From CAZJKE01 sp964546585 (GTDB lineage: Bacteria > Planctomycetota > Phycisphaerae > Phycisphaerales > SM1A02): 7,796 nucleotides of DNA. A program made the translations under genes and the position numbers. Under the pieces are notes generated by a model. The model saw only the letters and a program-made list of their open reading frames with translations. It was not told the DNA's origin and ran no database searches. Below, piece by piece: positions 1 to 5,988 of this stretch. The stretch is taken from positions 1 to 7,796 of the forward strand of contig CAZJKE010000055.1 in NCBI GenBank assembly GCA_964546585.1. Direction: 5' to 3'. Position 1 is the stretch's first letter; every line of letters starts with the position of its first letter.

Positions 1-113
1 ACCTTCTTCTTGGTCACCTTCTTCTTCGTAGAAGCAGCCTTCTTCCGCGTGCTCTTACCCCGGGGGGATGATTTCTTGGTGGGTCTCTTCTTTGCCACGA
101 TGGTATCCGCCAT
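1..113 (-). CDS. Lysine-rich basic protein, N-terminal part only (cut by window edge)
   Basis: This is a 5' fragment that runs off the left edge; 37 complete codons are visible. Thirteen of the 37 residues are Lys and three are Arg, against a single Asp, in KK and KKK clusters separated by Ser, Thr and Ala (for example RPTKKSSPRGKS and KKKVTKKK). I chose ATG at 113-111 because an in-frame TAA lies just upstream (137-135) and no other ATG falls between. A GTG at 98-96 is a possible later start. No Shine-Dalgarno sequence is evident. Such a tail is typical of histone H1-like DNA-binding proteins, and of the disordered N-terminal extensions that planctomycetes often add to nucleic-acid-binding proteins such as DksA/TraR zinc-finger proteins. 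The visible part cannot decide between these. It lies downstream of accA on the same strand, 98 bp away, so co-transcription is possible. Confidence 0.6.
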   Translation of the reverse strand, partial: MADTIVAKKRPTKKSSPRGKSTRKKAASTKKKVTKKK

Positions 114-184
114 AAACAACTGGTGTATCCAGTGTTACGAAGATCGACGGCTGCCTCTCCGTTTGGGTGAAAAGGCAATGGTAT

Positions 185-200
185 GCCCCCCGAGGAGGGC
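185..200 (-). terminator. Weak candidate hairpin between accA and the lysine-rich gene
   Basis: Read on the minus strand, GCCCTC and GGGGGC can pair around a CTCG tetraloop: six pairs, one of them a T-G wobble. It begins 11 bases after the accA stop. No T-tract follows directly; the nearest short one (CCTTTT) is about 10 bases further on, so this is not a classical Rho-independent terminator. It could be a processing or attenuation hairpin, or chance in GC-rich DNA. The rest of the 98-bp gap holds nothing else I can support. Confidence 0.25.
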
Positions 201-211
201 CGTCAACGAGG

Positions 212-1174
212 TCAGGCTTCGACCCCGTGAACCCCCATGGCGGCGAATTTCTCATACCGGCGATTGACGAGCGTCTCAGGATTGAAGCGAGAGAGTTCGT
301 TGAGCGTATCGACGATCCATCGTTCCAGTTGCTCGGCGGCTTGTTCCGGTGCTCGATGGGCGCCACCGAGCGGCTCCGGGAGAATGGCATCGATCAGACC
401 GTTCTTCAGGTTCTCGGCACTGGTGAGCGCGAGGTTATTGGCGGCCGCTTCGTTCGTCTGCTCATTTGCGATCTTCCAGAGGATCGCCGCGCACCCCTCG
501 GGACTGATGACCGAGTACCAGGCAAACTGCATCATCGCGATCCGATCCGCCACGCCGATGCCCAGCGCGCCACCGGAACCACCTTCGCCAATGACGATTG
601 AAACGATGGGTGTCCGAAGACGGCTCATCTCTTTGAGGTTCATCGCAATCGCTGCGGCCTGCCCACGCTCTTCCGCCTTGATCCCAGGATACGCACCGGG
701 TGTGTCGATAAGCGTCACAATCGGGAGCCCGTGCTTCTCGGCGAGCTTCATCTTCTGGAGGGCCTTCCTGTATCCCTCCGGATGCGCGCATCCGAAATGA
801 CAGTCGATTCGCTCCTCGGTGGTCTTGCCCTTTCGATGGGCGACCAGCATGACCTTGTGCGACCCGATCCTCGCAAACCCTGTGACGATGGCGGGATCGT
901 CGCCGAAGTGGCGGTCCCCGTGCAGTTCGCGGAAATCGCGGCAGATCATCTTCAGATAGTCACTGGTCTGCGGTCTATCAGGATGACGGGCGACCCGAAC
1001 AGTGTTCCACGGCGACAGGCTGCCATACAGTTTGGTGAGAAGGCTGTCTCGAGTTTCTCCCAGGCTGGCAAGTTCATCCGCGTATTCCGCGGCATCCTCG
1101 CGTTCTTGAATGGCGGCGATCTGCCGGTCGATTTCAACCACCGGTGCTTCAAATGGGAGCGTGAAAGTAGACAT
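212..1174 (-). CDS. accA: Acetyl-CoA carboxylase carboxyltransferase, subunit alpha
   Basis: AccA pairs with AccD to form the carboxyltransferase that moves the carboxyl group from biotinylated AccB to acetyl-CoA. The product, malonyl-CoA, feeds the first committed step of fatty-acid synthesis in the cytoplasm. The 320-residue length is the family norm. It starts with the family's helical N-terminus (FEAPVVEIDRQIAAIQ, about 8-23), followed by ARHPDRPQTSDY (62-73). The crotonase-like core carries HPEGYRKAL (131-139), IDTPGAYPG with AEERGQ (156-172), and the glycine-rich oxyanion region GEGGSGGALGIG (196-207). After these come SPEGCAAILWK (224-234) and the C-terminal PEPLGGAHR (266-274). All expected motifs are intact. 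ATG at 1174 gives the usual N-terminus. No Shine-Dalgarno precedes it, and accD, accB and accC are not in the window. It is divergent from proC, with 42 bp between the starts. Confidence 0.97.
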   Translation of the reverse strand: MSTFTLPFEAPVVEIDRQIAAIQEREDAAEYADELASLGETRDSLLTKLYGSLSPWNTVRVARHPDRPQTSDYLKMICRDFRELHGDRHFGDDPAIVTGFARIGSHKVMLVAHRKGKTTEERIDCHFGCAHPEGYRKALQKMKLAEKHGLPIVTLIDTPGAYPGIKAEERGQAAAIAMNLKEMSRLRTPIVSIVIGEGGSGGALGIGVADRIAMMQFAWYSVISPEGCAAILWKIANEQTNEAAANNLALTSAENLKNGLIDAILPEPLGGAHRAPEQAAEQLERWIVDTLNELSRFNPETLVNRRYEKFAAMGVHGVEA

Positions 1175-1216
1175 CTGTTGCTCGTGTGCTGCGGGAGCGT
1201 GTAGTGTACCGCCGTC
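1175..1216. promoter_or_regulatory. Short divergent accA/proC intergenic region
   Basis: Only 42 bp separate the accA and proC start codons, so the two promoters must overlap each other or the neighbouring coding sequence. On the minus strand, TACACT (1208-1203) is a fair -10-like hexamer that would give accA a leader of about 20 bases; no matching -35 is visible. On the plus strand, TTGCTC (1178-1183) lies 18 bases before TAGTGT (1202-1207). That is a weak promoter-like pair and would leave proC almost leaderless. Neither start has a Shine-Dalgarno sequence. The region must be regulatory because of its position, but the individual boxes are guesses. Confidence 0.3.
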
Positions 1217-2002
1217 ATGAAGAAACTCCGACTGTGCGTTATCGGCGGCGGCAACATGGCGACCGCAATCGTCGCTGGCGCTGTCCAGAGAGGTGTACTG
1301 ACCGGCGCCGAAATCGCCGTTGCCGAACCAAACGAAGAACGGTGGGATCGATTCTTGGAACTGGGATGCCGCGTCGTCGCGAAGGCATCAGGTCTTCCCG
1401 ACTGCGATCATCTCCTGCTTGCCGTCAAGCCGCAGGTGTTCCCGGAGATTGCCTCGGACATTCGTGACCAGCCTGCAGCCACCGTCATGTCGATCATGGC
1501 CGGTGTGCGGAGGGATACCATTGCGAAGACCCTGGACGCCATGGCAGTTGTGCGTCTCATGCCGAACCTCCCCTGCAGCATCGGTGTTGGAGCAACGGCC
1601 ATCGCTGCAGGAAGCGAACCACACGATGTTCTTGCAAGGGAGATCTTCGAGGCAATCGGCACGGTCATGACGGTCGACGAGTCCGTGATGGACGCGGTCA
1701 CTGCCGTGAGCGGGTCCGGACCTGCCTATCTGTTCTTGCTTGCAGAAGGCATGGTGGCGGGGGCGATCAAGTGCGGGGTGGACAGGGAAACTGCGGAACT
1801 TCTGGTACAGCAAACGCTGCTCGGCGCAGCCACCATGTTGTCAACGGGACATGTGTCCGCCGAGAATCTTCGCCGTGCGGTCACCAGCCCGGGCGGCACG
1901 ACAGAAGCGGCGCTCGCCGTACTTGCAGACGGTCAGATGTTGCATGCGGTGACCGACGCGGTCATCGCCGCCCGCGATCGCGCTAGAAGTCTCTCCGTCT
2001 GA
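1217..2002 (+). CDS. proC: Pyrroline-5-carboxylate reductase
   Basis: ProC catalyses the last step of proline synthesis, the NAD(P)H-dependent reduction of 1-pyrroline-5-carboxylate to L-proline, in the cytoplasm. The 261-residue length is typical. The N-terminal Rossmann fold has the dinucleotide motif VIGGGNMATAIVAG (8-21), then LLAVKPQ (67-73) and VVRLMPNLPC (111-120) with the conserved MPN. The C-terminal dimerisation and substrate domain contains AVSGSGPAYLF (163-173), including the catalytic-pocket SGSGPAY. It ends with the family signature TSPGGTTEAAL (223-233). The start is fixed: an in-frame TAG lies at 1202-1204 and ATG 1217 is the first ATG after it. There is no Shine-Dalgarno sequence. 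The last 20 bp overlap the convergent ABC permease gene, and proline-pathway partners (proA, proB) are not in the window. Confidence 0.96.
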   Translation: MKKLRLCVIGGGNMATAIVAGAVQRGVLTGAEIAVAEPNEERWDRFLELGCRVVAKASGLPDCDHLLLAVKPQVFPEIASDIRDQPAATVMSIMAGVRRDTIAKTLDAMAVVRLMPNLPCSIGVGATAIAAGSEPHDVLAREIFEAIGTVMTVDESVMDAVTAVSGSGPAYLFLLAEGMVAGAIKCGVDRETAELLVQQTLLGAATMLSTGHVSAENLRRAVTSPGGTTEAALAVLADGQMLHAVTDAVIAARDRARSLSV

Positions 2003-3119
2003 ACAGCCAAAGCGCGATGCTGACCACCACGGCCTCGAAGAGCATGGAGGTTCCGATGACATACCACAGCGATCGCTCTCCGTAATCCTCCACAAGCCGT
2101 CGCTGCGTTTCCTGCTCCCGAGCACGATTGCTGGCGGGGTCGAATTCCTCGACCTCTTCCATCTCTCCTCGCATGATTGCCGCGAGATCGAACCCACCGG
2201 CACTGGACAACCAGCGGTCAAGTAGCCCGATCGTCTGCGCCGTCTTCGGGAGCACAGCGAGTCCCCAACTCACCGGGCGATACCACGCATCGAGCGTGTC
2301 CAGCAACTCCGTGGCTTCGTCAATGTCCTCTCGCCAAGTACCGATCCGCTCCCGCTTCTCGTCGATACGGAAATCGCCGCCACCCTTCTTGGCAGCGCGG
2401 GCCTCCATCTCCAGAATCGTCGCTTCCTGTTCCTCGATTGCCACCGAAAAGCGGTCGATTTTCACGCGAGCGTCGGTCATGATGGTGTTCAAGACCGTCT
2501 CGGAAGTTTGCGCGGCCCAGAGGACCATCCAGAAAATGACAGTGACGAGAAGGGCGGTAATGCCTGATCGGGTCAACATGCCAACAAGCACGCTGATGGC
2601 AAACAAATAACTGTAGAACACGGTGACGATAGGTACACCGGCAAAGATCGCCCAGTTCCACTCGCCCAGACGCAAGCCAACGCACAAGAATATGCCACCG
2701 CAGAAGACCAGCACCTGCAACATGACAAAGAGCAGACTCACCACATACTTCATCAGAAACAGTTTGGTGCGATGAATGGGCTTGGAGAGCGTCAACTCGA
2801 TCGAGCCACCTGAAATGAACTCGGGGAAGATCGTGCATGTTGAGATGAGCGCGAGGATCGTTGCAATCCACGCGAGCCAGATGGCGACCAGAAAGTTGGA
2901 GTAGATGCCGATGTAGAGGCCCCGTGACCAGGGACTTCCCGCGCGGAAGTACTCATTTTCGATCGGAAGCAGTCCATAGAACACACTCATGCCGTTCTCG
3001 TTGAACGAGACCGATCCATACATCACCACGACCAGCAGCGACAGAGCAAGTGTCAACCAGAACAACTTCGCCGCAGCAAGTTGCCTGTAGGCATCGATCA
3101 ACATTGCGCGGAATGTCAC
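1983..3119 (-). CDS. ABC-2 type transporter permease with a long charged loop
   Basis: This is the membrane subunit of an ABC exporter, working with the ATPase encoded just upstream. I see about six hydrophobic segments: 20-37, 73-96, 121-149, 155-181, 186-204 and 352-374. Before the third is the family-typical FISGGSIELTLSKPI stretch (101-115), and the protein ends in LWLFRRRDF as many ABC-2 permeases do. Between segments five and six is a hydrophilic stretch of about 145 residues (205-350). It holds a highly charged, probably coiled-coil part (about 220-277), then VLPKTAQTIGLLDRWL (289-304) and a second acidic part. The substrate cannot be read from sequence; general ABC-2 roles include export of lipids, polysaccharides, peptides or drugs. 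The start is GTG 3119-3117, overlapping the ATPase stop as GTGA with AGGAG seven bases upstream. ATG at codon 6 is an alternative. Its 3' end overlaps proC tail to tail by 20 bp. Confidence 0.88.
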   Translation of the reverse strand: MTFRAMLIDAYRQLAAAKLFWLTLALSLLVVVMYGSVSFNENGMSVFYGLLPIENEYFRAGSPWSRGLYIGIYSNFLVAIWLAWIATILALISTCTIFPEFISGGSIELTLSKPIHRTKLFLMKYVVSLLFVMLQVLVFCGGIFLCVGLRLGEWNWAIFAGVPIVTVFYSYLFAISVLVGMLTRSGITALLVTVIFWMVLWAAQTSETVLNTIMTDARVKIDRFSVAIEEQEATILEMEARAAKKGGGDFRIDEKRERIGTWREDIDEATELLDTLDAWYRPVSWGLAVLPKTAQTIGLLDRWLSSAGGFDLAAIMRGEMEEVEEFDPASNRAREQETQRRLVEDYGERSLWYVIGTSMLFEAVVVSIALWLFRRRDF

Positions 3120-4027
3120 GACGCAGCTCCTGGATGGTCATCGTGATCGACCGCGCGCATGAAGAGATCCTCAAGCGATTCTCGCACTGGCCGGACTGCC
3201 TTGATGGTCACGCCGTCGCCGCGCAGCCGATCGATGAGCGGTTGTACCGGCTCGGGGTTTTCGCCGCGAATCATGAGCATCGAGGCGTCAACCCCGTCAC
3301 ATGCCGCCGCCGCCCACTTCGGCGGCGTGCCTTCAATGTCGATCTCGAACCGCCGGCTGTCCGCCGTCAGGCTGTCGATGGTTCCCTGCATCGTCACTTC
3401 TCCACGCACAAGGATGGCCACGCGGTCACACACCATTTCGAGTTCGCTGAGCAGATGGCTGTTGAGGAAAACAACTCGTCCCTCGGCGCGGAACTCGGCG
3501 AGCAGGTCGCGAATCTCGCGGCGGCCCACAGGATCGACGCCATCAGTTGGTTCATCGAGCACCAACAGTTTCGGATCATTCATGAGCGCCTGGGCGATCC
3601 CGAGCCGCTGCAACATGCCCTTGGAGTATGTCGAGACCTTCTTCCTGCCCCAGTCCCCGAGCCCAACCCGGTCCAGAAGATCCGCGTTGCGCGTCTGCCG
3701 AGTTCGCCGATCGACTCTGGCGAGCGCTGCGTAGAAATCCAGCACCTGATATCCGGTGAGATAGGTTGGAAAACGGTGATGTTCGGGGAGATATCCGACG
3801 GTGCGAAGCGTCGGTCGGTGCCCGATGGGATGGCCGAGCATCGTGCCCGAAACCTTCGTTGCGTGAATGACCGTCATCATGATCTTGACGAGTGTCGACT
3901 TTCCAGCACCGTTTGGGCCGAGCAAGCCAAAGATCTCGCCGTCGTGGACCTCCATTGAGACGCCGCGAAGCGCGTGGATCTTGCCGCGGTACATCTTCTC
4001 TACATTGTGCAGGTCAATGGCTGGCAT
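3116..4027 (-). CDS. ABC transporter ATP-binding protein (ABC-2 exporter)
   Basis: This is the cytoplasmic ATPase that powers the permease encoded immediately downstream. Its 303 residues contain all nucleotide-binding motifs: Walker A GPNGAGKST (37-45), GYLPEHHRFP at the Q-loop position (78-87, with Glu where Gln is classical), the signature YSKGM (134-138) replacing LSGGQ, Walker B and D-loop LLVLDEPTDGVD (154-165), and the H-switch NSH (189-191). YSKGM and GYLPE are characteristic of the NosF/CcmA-like, ABC-2-linked branch. The C-terminal 80 or so residues (about 225-303) form the variable accessory domain usual in this group. I chose ATG 4027 because MPAIDLHNVEKMY is the normal family start. 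The frame stays open upstream to 4201, but that extension has no family resemblance and would run across the start of the divergent decarboxylase. It is the first gene of a two-gene operon. Substrate unknown. Confidence 0.93.
   Translation of the reverse strand: MPAIDLHNVEKMYRGKIHALRGVSMEVHDGEIFGLLGPNGAGKSTLVKIMMTVIHATKVSGTMLGHPIGHRPTLRTVGYLPEHHRFPTYLTGYQVLDFYAALARVDRRTRQTRNADLLDRVGLGDWGRKKVSTYSKGMLQRLGIAQALMNDPKLLVLDEPTDGVDPVGRREIRDLLAEFRAEGRVVFLNSHLLSELEMVCDRVAILVRGEVTMQGTIDSLTADSRRFEIDIEGTPPKWAAAACDGVDASMLMIRGENPEPVQPLIDRLRGDGVTIKAVRPVRESLEDLFMRAVDHDDHPGAAS
3127..3131 (-). promoter_or_regulatory. Ribosome binding site of the ABC permease
   Basis: The minus strand reads AGGAG, seven bases before the GTG start at 3119-3117 and inside the end of the ATPase gene. 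It supports GTG rather than the ATG five codons later. Together with the GTGA stop/start overlap it points to translational coupling of the two transporter subunits. It is the clearest Shine-Dalgarno sequence in the window. Confidence 0.75.
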
Positions 4028-4059
4028 TCGCCCAGTGTAGCCGCAGTACCATGCCGCCC
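4028..4059. promoter_or_regulatory. Very short divergent ATPase/decarboxylase intergenic region
   Basis: Just 32 bp (or 23 bp if the decarboxylase starts at 4051) lie between two outward-reading genes, so promoter elements must extend into coding DNA. The minus strand has TACACT (4039-4034) six bases before the ATPase ATG; if it is a -10 box, the transcript would be leaderless. The same AGTGTA core, followed by a CCGC-like stretch, occurs between accA and proC. No convincing -35 box and no Shine-Dalgarno are seen on either strand. Confidence 0.3.
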
Positions 4060-5988
4060 ATGCAGCATGATGGATTGCAGGCCTTTCTCGATCACCTTGA
4101 GGTGATCGGCGAGTTGCGGCGAGTGAGCGAACCCGTCTCGCCCATGCTGGAAGTAACGGCACGTGCGCAGGCCGAACGCCTCGCCCCGAGTCCGCAATCA
4201 AGTCCGTGGGCCGCGGCGATCGATCCGGGCAGGGAGGGACTTGGCGGCAAGGCGCTGCTGCTCGAGAAGATCGAGGGTTGTGACTTCCCGCTCTGCATCA
4301 ATGTCTTTGGCTCATACCACCGCATGGCACTCGCCCTTGGTTGTGAAGAACGGGGCTTTGAAGCCATCGCCGATCGCATCGCCGCGATTGTCGAGCCCAA
4401 ACCACCACGCGGTATCGGCGAAACGCTAGCACTCGGCCGGCGGCTGCTGCCGCTCCTGCGGATGGCGCCCAAACTGCGCCGCAGCGGCCCATGCGGCGAG
4501 GTCGTCAAGATCACAGCGCGGGGCGAGGTGGATCTTCGTCGGCTGCCGCTCATCAAATGTTGGCCGCTTGACGGAGATCCATTGGCGGTTGGGTACGACA
4601 TGTCGGCAGAGGACGCGGGCACAGCGGGCGGCGAGGGCAGGTACATCACATGTGCAGGCATGCACACGATCCATGCGGACGATCGCGACGATCCGCGGCC
4701 GCGTTCCCACAACATCGGCATGTACCGCGCACAGTTGCTCGGGCCAACGAGCCTCTCCATGCACTGGCATGTCTGCCACGACGGGGCGGCGCACTGGCGA
4801 TCCTGGAAGAAGATCGGCCAACCGATGCCGATCGCCATCTGTTTCGGCGGCGAACCCGAACTTCCCTATGCAGCCACCGCGCCGCTGCCGCCGGGGATGA
4901 GCGAACTGCTCATGGCCGGGTTTCTGCGAGGACGCGGCATTGACATGGTGAGGTGCAAGACCGTGCCGCTCCGCGTGCCAGCCAGCAGCGAAATCGTCAT
5001 CGAGGGATTTGTGCGAACCGATTGTGGGGAGCCTGGGTGGGAGCCGGGCAGTGAACCGCTCGGAAGCGGGGCCGTATTCGAAGGTCCGTTCGGAGACCAT
5101 ACCGGATTCTATTCGCTGCCCGACCGGTATCCGATCGTCGATGTCACGGCACTCACGCATCGGGTGAACGCAGTGTTTCCCGCGACAGTCGTCGGTCCAC
5201 CGCCGCAGGAGGATTACTATCTCGGCAAGGCGACCGAGCGGATCTTTCTGCCGCTGCTCAAGGTATTGATTCCGGACATCGTGGACTACCACCTGCCGCG
5301 GTTCGGCACATTCCACAACTGCGTGTTCGTGCAGATAGAGAAGTCCTACCCGGAGCAGGCCCGCCGCGTGATGCATGCCGTGTGGGGTGCAGGTCAAATG
5401 GCGGTAACAAAGATGGTCATCGTGGTTGACCGGTCGGTGGATGTACATGACGAAGAGGCCGTGCTTGCGATGGTCGCAGCCATGGCCGACATTCCAAGCG
5501 ACATCGAGATAGTTCGCGGCCCGTTGGACATTCTCGACCACGCCTCGCCGTTTCTGGGATCAGGTGGAAAAATGGGGATTGATGCAACTGCGCCGTTGCC
5601 CGCGGAGGGCCGCCGCGTAGTGGCGATGCCGAACATGGATGAGGTTCGGAAAGTCGCAGCGACATTTCAGGCGGCGGTGCCGGAGGCGGGGGGCGGCAGG
5701 ATCATCCTTCTTCCTGTTGACAAGAAAGAGGCGGGGCAGGGCGTGGAAACGCTCCGGTCGGCCTCCGAGGCGTTGCCAGAGGGTGCTGATGTGCTCATTG
5801 CAGTCGATGCGAGTGTGGATACCGCGAGTCTGGGCGACTCATTCTTCCATCTGGCTGCGAGTTTCGACCCGCTTCGGGATGCACACTTCTTCGGCGATCG
5901 CCTGTGCCTTGACGGCACACCAAAACTGCCGGGCGACGGCAGCGAAAAGTGGCCCGTACGGCGGTGGCCACCGCCCTGTCGACTCTAG
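4060..5988 (+). CDS. ubiD: UbiD-family prenylated-FMN-dependent decarboxylase (menaquinone-type candidate)
   Basis: UbiD enzymes use prenylated FMN, made by UbiX, with a metal ion and potassium for reversible decarboxylation of aromatic or unsaturated acids, classically in quinone synthesis. Numbering from ATG 4060, the 642 residues show LEVIGELRRV (13-22), the cofactor-site motif SHNIGMYRAQ (216-225, with N218 and R223), MHWHVCHDGAAHW shortly after, and EGPFGDHTG (341-349). The last holds the acid pair, E341 and D346, of the catalytic Glu/Arg/Asp set. Next come PPPQEDYYLGKATERIFLP, YPEQARRVMHAVWG, and the late motif DHASPFLGSGGKMGIDAT. The C-terminus carries LDGTPKLPG and a final RRWPP. It is longer than E. 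coli UbiD (497 residues), nearer the long forms often called menaquinone decarboxylases; the true substrate is unproven. ATG 4051 would add MPP. No Shine-Dalgarno is present. Its TAG overlaps the opposing mltA stop within CTAG. No ubiX or other quinone gene is in the window. Confidence 0.92.
   Translation: MQHDGLQAFLDHLEVIGELRRVSEPVSPMLEVTARAQAERLAPSPQSSPWAAAIDPGREGLGGKALLLEKIEGCDFPLCINVFGSYHRMALALGCEERGFEAIADRIAAIVEPKPPRGIGETLALGRRLLPLLRMAPKLRRSGPCGEVVKITARGEVDLRRLPLIKCWPLDGDPLAVGYDMSAEDAGTAGGEGRYITCAGMHTIHADDRDDPRPRSHNIGMYRAQLLGPTSLSMHWHVCHDGAAHWRSWKKIGQPMPIAICFGGEPELPYAATAPLPPGMSELLMAGFLRGRGIDMVRCKTVPLRVPASSEIVIEGFVRTDCGEPGWEPGSEPLGSGAVFEGPFGDHTGFYSLPDRYPIVDVTALTHRVNAVFPATVVGPPPQEDYYLGKATERIFLPLLKVLIPDIVDYHLPRFGTFHNCVFVQIEKSYPEQARRVMHAVWGAGQMAVTKMVIVVDRSVDVHDEEAVLAMVAAMADIPSDIEIVRGPLDILDHASPFLGSGGKMGIDATAPLPAEGRRVVAMPNMDEVRKVAATFQAAVPEAGGGRIILLPVDKKEAGQGVETLRSASEALPEGADVLIAVDASVDTASLGDSFFHLAASFDPLRDAHFFGDRLCLDGTPKLPGDGSEKWPVRRWPPPCRL

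Noticed and set aside
1973..1982. Perfect palindrome CGCGATCGCG near the end of proC
   Set aside because: It lies within proC coding sequence, is made of common GC codons, and has no T-tract; there is no reason to call it a terminator or operator.
3050..3958. A 302-residue open frame on the plus strand, opposite the ABC ATPase
   Set aside because: It is antisense to a gene with all ABC motifs in order, has no recognisable domain, and is attributable to GC-biased codon use.
3892..4059. Upstream extension of the ubiD frame to 3892
   Set aside because: The added 56 residues are Arg/Ser-rich, do not resemble UbiD N-termini, and would overlap the ATPase gene. MQHDGLQAFL at 4060 is the normal family start.
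4028..4201. Upstream extension of the ATPase frame to 4201
   Set aside because: The added 58 residues have no ABC-family similarity and would read through the start of the divergent decarboxylase. MPAIDLHNVEKMY is the standard ABC N-terminus.
4426..5541. A 371-residue open frame on the minus strand, opposite ubiD
   Set aside because: It lies wholly inside ubiD, whose family motifs are intact. The antisense protein is His/Arg-rich, has no recognisable domain and no ribosome binding site; it is a by-product of high GC.
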